Assembly: GCA_916610825.1 (NCBI GenBank)
Contig: OU744452.1
Coordinates: forward strand, 1,213,543-1,277,542
Source of the DNA: Haliclystus octoradiatus
Taxonomy: Eukaryota > Cnidaria > Staurozoa > Stauromedusae > Haliclystidae
Direction of reading: 5' to 3'
Length of the DNA: 64,000 nucleotides
The notes under the pieces are model-generated. The model saw nothing but the letters and a program-made list of their open reading frames with translations. It was not told the origin of the DNA and did not search any database. The translations under genes were made by a program, and so were the position numbers. Positions 39,806-64,000 of the stretch are shown here, piece by piece; the stretch's first letter is position 1, and every line of letters begins with the position of its first letter.

Positions 39806-41868
39806 ATGAAGAGAGGAACACTTTCTCACCTTGGACAGAATGGACAGCATGTAGTGTCACGTGTTCAGCTGGTACAACGACAAGAACACGTGTCTGCAAT
39901 CAGAAAAAGTGTGTTGGAAAGGCTGTGGATATCAAAGAATGCGTCCAGACAGACTGCCCAGGTCAGTAATATACACCCGCATTGAAACTGACTAATCTGA
40001 ACAATTACTTTTCAATAAACAATACTAACAAAGGCATAAAATTGACCATCGCGCCTTGCGTGCGCTCAAAGTTGAAAAGTGAATGCTATTTTCAAGTCAC
40101 AAATTGTGCAGTGAATTAGTGCATCATGCAACATAATCGAAGACCGAGCGCAATGAACAACAGTCAATTTTATGCCTTTCAGCAGATAATCATAGACCGG
40201 ACAGATTATTAAACGACTTCACGAATGTGTAGCAAAAACGATTAACCAGGCAATAACTTGTGATAACAAGTAAATAAACGAACGGCATGACATAGAACGG
40301 AAACAAAAGACAAACACACAACAACAGCAAATAAGGCAAAGTGGTTATAAACTCCTATTTCTCTGTGTGCAGCGTACTTTGAGTGGAGTGCTTGGACATC
40401 ATGTAGTTCAACATGTGGTCGAGGTTATATGATGAGAAAGAGGTCATGTCCTGTTAGCAAATGTTCTGGTTCATCAACACAGGCGAAAGAATGTTTCAGG
40501 GACACTTGCGCTGGAGGTGAGGATTAGAAATATCATCTCAAGAATATGCACGAAAGCGAAGAAATCGTCTGTGGAATGGAATGCAGATATAGTGGCAAGC
40601 GTCGTTGAAACCATGTAGTAGCAAAAACGCATGAATTCCTCAACTTTCGGATTGATGATCATAAAAACAACCAACTTTAATTTATATAGCACGTCAAAAT
40701 TAAGTCAAGGATCCATCGAGAGGCAAGAAAAGAGACTTTGTAAACATACAAATGAAGAAAGAAAAAAAGATTCAGTCGAAAGGAAGGAAAACCCTTGAAA
40801 ACCTCCTTGAAACATTCGCTAGATTAGTGCTTTCTTTCTTTCTTTTGGAACTAACAAAAAGGATGAAGTCAGCTAATTGAAGGAACTCCTTCATTAACTG
40901 ATTACAAAATAGTTATTGAGAGGTGTTTTGTAGCCTTCTTTTTCATTGGACTCCAAAGGTCTACTTACCCAGGAGTCCATACTAGCCTCAGTTTGTTATC
41001 GTTATTAAGTCACCCAAGTGTAACCTGTGACGACAATGTTCTTATCTATTTCTGCTTAATTCTCTAATCTATATGCAGCTGGAAAACCTGCTGCCGTTGA
41101 TCCGTCAGCACCAAGTTGGGGAGAATGGTCTCCGTGCACTTCAACATGCGGAGCCGGATTAAAAGTAAGAAAACGAAACTGTAAAGGAAAGTCATGTGAC
41201 GGATACCGGGATTTGGTACAAAGCAAAACATGTCTTAACAAGAAATGTGGTAAACGTAAGTTGAAATTTGAAACACGGGTTATAAAAAGGCGGGAAAACC
41301 ATAACGAGGCTAATTGTTGAATTATTGTTGATGATTGACAGGTCAAGAAGTGCCAATTCAAGTTCAACGTGAATGTGTTGGCCTCCATAATAAATATCGC
41401 ACTGCGCATAAATCATTAGAAATCAGTTGGGACGATTCACTGGCAGACGAAGCACAAGACATAGCAGAAACTATGGCGATAAGTCATACAAAACCAAGTG
41501 AAGTTAAACTGTATGAACGGTCGGGAGTATCAGCTGCGTTGGTCAAATCAAATAAAAACACCAAGGAACTCACAGGAGAACAAGCAGTTACAGATAATAG
41601 CACCGTTGGTTTATGTTCACATGTTATTGACAAATGGTACGCAGAAAAAGAATTTTATGATTTCATGAACCCAAAATTATCAAATAAAAATAAACATTTT
41701 ACGCAATTAGTATGGAAATCAACAAAGAAAATAGGAATCGGAGAAGCAGCAGCACCCCCTGGATTGATTTATTTTGTAACAATGTATGACCCCCCCGGTA
41801 ATATCGATGACGTAGATAGTAAAAAGAATAATCTACCAATCGGTGAAGAGGGCAAAGGTCTTCCATAA
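39806..41868 (+). CDS. Three thrombospondin type-1 domains plus CAP domain
   Basis: Four exons in one frame: 39806-39961, 40373-40516, 41079-41255 and 41342-41868. The first three each encode a TSP1 repeat with W-x-x-W (C-mannosylation) and C-x-x-[ST]-C motifs: WTEWTACSVTCSAG, WSAWTSCSSTCGRG and WGEWSPCTSTCGAG. The last encodes a CAP/SCP domain closest in pattern to GAPR-1/GLIPR2: CVGLHNKYRTAH, VIDKWYAEKEFYDF, KHFTQLVWKSTKKIGIG and MYDPPGNID. In the CAP site, His of SHTKP, Glu of WYAE and His of KHFTQ are present, but the Glu of the usual G-E-N-L motif is absent (SGVSAAL). All junctions are phase 1, and the first needs one upstream base. Joining to exon 2 at 36673 makes GAT and a 389-residue secreted protein. 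ATTAAA at 41909-41914 is a likely polyA signal. A separate gene with an unseen first exon is the alternative. Confidence 0.88.
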
Positions 41869-41926
41869 AATCGTTTCCATTCAATTATGTTATTGCAAAC
41901 TCGAACATATTAAAGCTCAGCTTTAA

Positions 41927-41932
41927 TTTATT
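41927..41932 (-). terminator. LETM1 polyA signal (AATAAA, minus)
   Basis: Minus-strand AATAAA about 200 bp after the LETM1 stop. It lies beyond the plus-strand ATTAAA (41909-41914) of the CAP exon, so the two 3' UTRs probably abut or overlap. Confidence 0.55.
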
Positions 41933-42130
41933 ATATTCCATATTCTAAATGTGTTGTAATATTTTCAGCGAATGATAATTTAAATTTGTCATATTATTTA
42001 ATACTTGAATATACCTGTAGTAATACCTGCTTGTACAAATTTACATCTCACAAAAGATATAGCAGTTATTTAATTCCATTTTTTAAGATAAGATTACTGC
42101 ATTAGAATGTGAATAATGTTAATATGGTTT

Positions 42131-64000
<21,870 letters not shown>

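Overview
This is AT-rich nuclear DNA from a bilaterian invertebrate. The genes carry many short exons with standard GT/AG introns, proteins match single animal orthologues across dozens of splice junctions, and most of the DNA is intron or intergenic space filled with SINEs, LINEs, MITEs and microsatellites. The sequence does not name the species; a marine invertebrate (lophotrochozoan or hemichordate-like) would fit.

Five protein-coding loci could be assembled by hand. (1) 474-7562, plus: a ten-exon, 515-residue SLC17 transporter (sialin/VGLUT/NPT family). (2) 12298-17572, minus: four-exon TMEM128. (3) 17780-32634, plus: a complete 17-exon, 404-residue type I inositol polyphosphate 5-phosphatase (INPP5A), head to head with TMEM128, with 207 bp between the start codons. 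(4) 36198-41868, plus: a secreted-protein locus. A signal-peptide exon and an Asp-rich exon are followed either by a long Pro/Lys/His-rich terminal exon with its own polyA signal, or by three thrombospondin type-1 exons and a CAP-domain exon; every internal junction is phase 1. (5) 42131 to beyond 64000, minus: LETM1, the mitochondrial inner-membrane cation/proton exchanger, eleven exons visible, 5' end outside the window, tail to tail with locus 4. A sixth, tentative small gene lies at 8331-10499, minus.

The rest is layered mobile DNA. LETM1 introns hold a nearly intact CR1/L2-group LINE (44992-48440) and an R4/Dong-like retrotransposon with a restriction-like endonuclease (about 51231-56600). 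The latter sits between TAA-type repeats and was itself hit by a 966-bp inverted-repeat transposon (ATAA target duplication) and by a truncated LINE (9-bp duplication). Other elements with visible target duplications include hAT, Harbinger-like, Mutator-like and Tc1/mariner-like MITEs, plus a tRNA-derived SINE family with three copies bounded by 9-11 bp duplications. A foldback family carries a CTGATGA...GAAAC core resembling a hammerhead ribozyme, and a Penelope-type GIY-YIG fragment lies nearby at 60.3 kb.

The most unusual biology is the modular TSP1-CAP locus with its alternative last exon, the nested R4/Dong-like element, and the foldback family. No functional tRNA or rRNA gene and no CRISPR array was seen.
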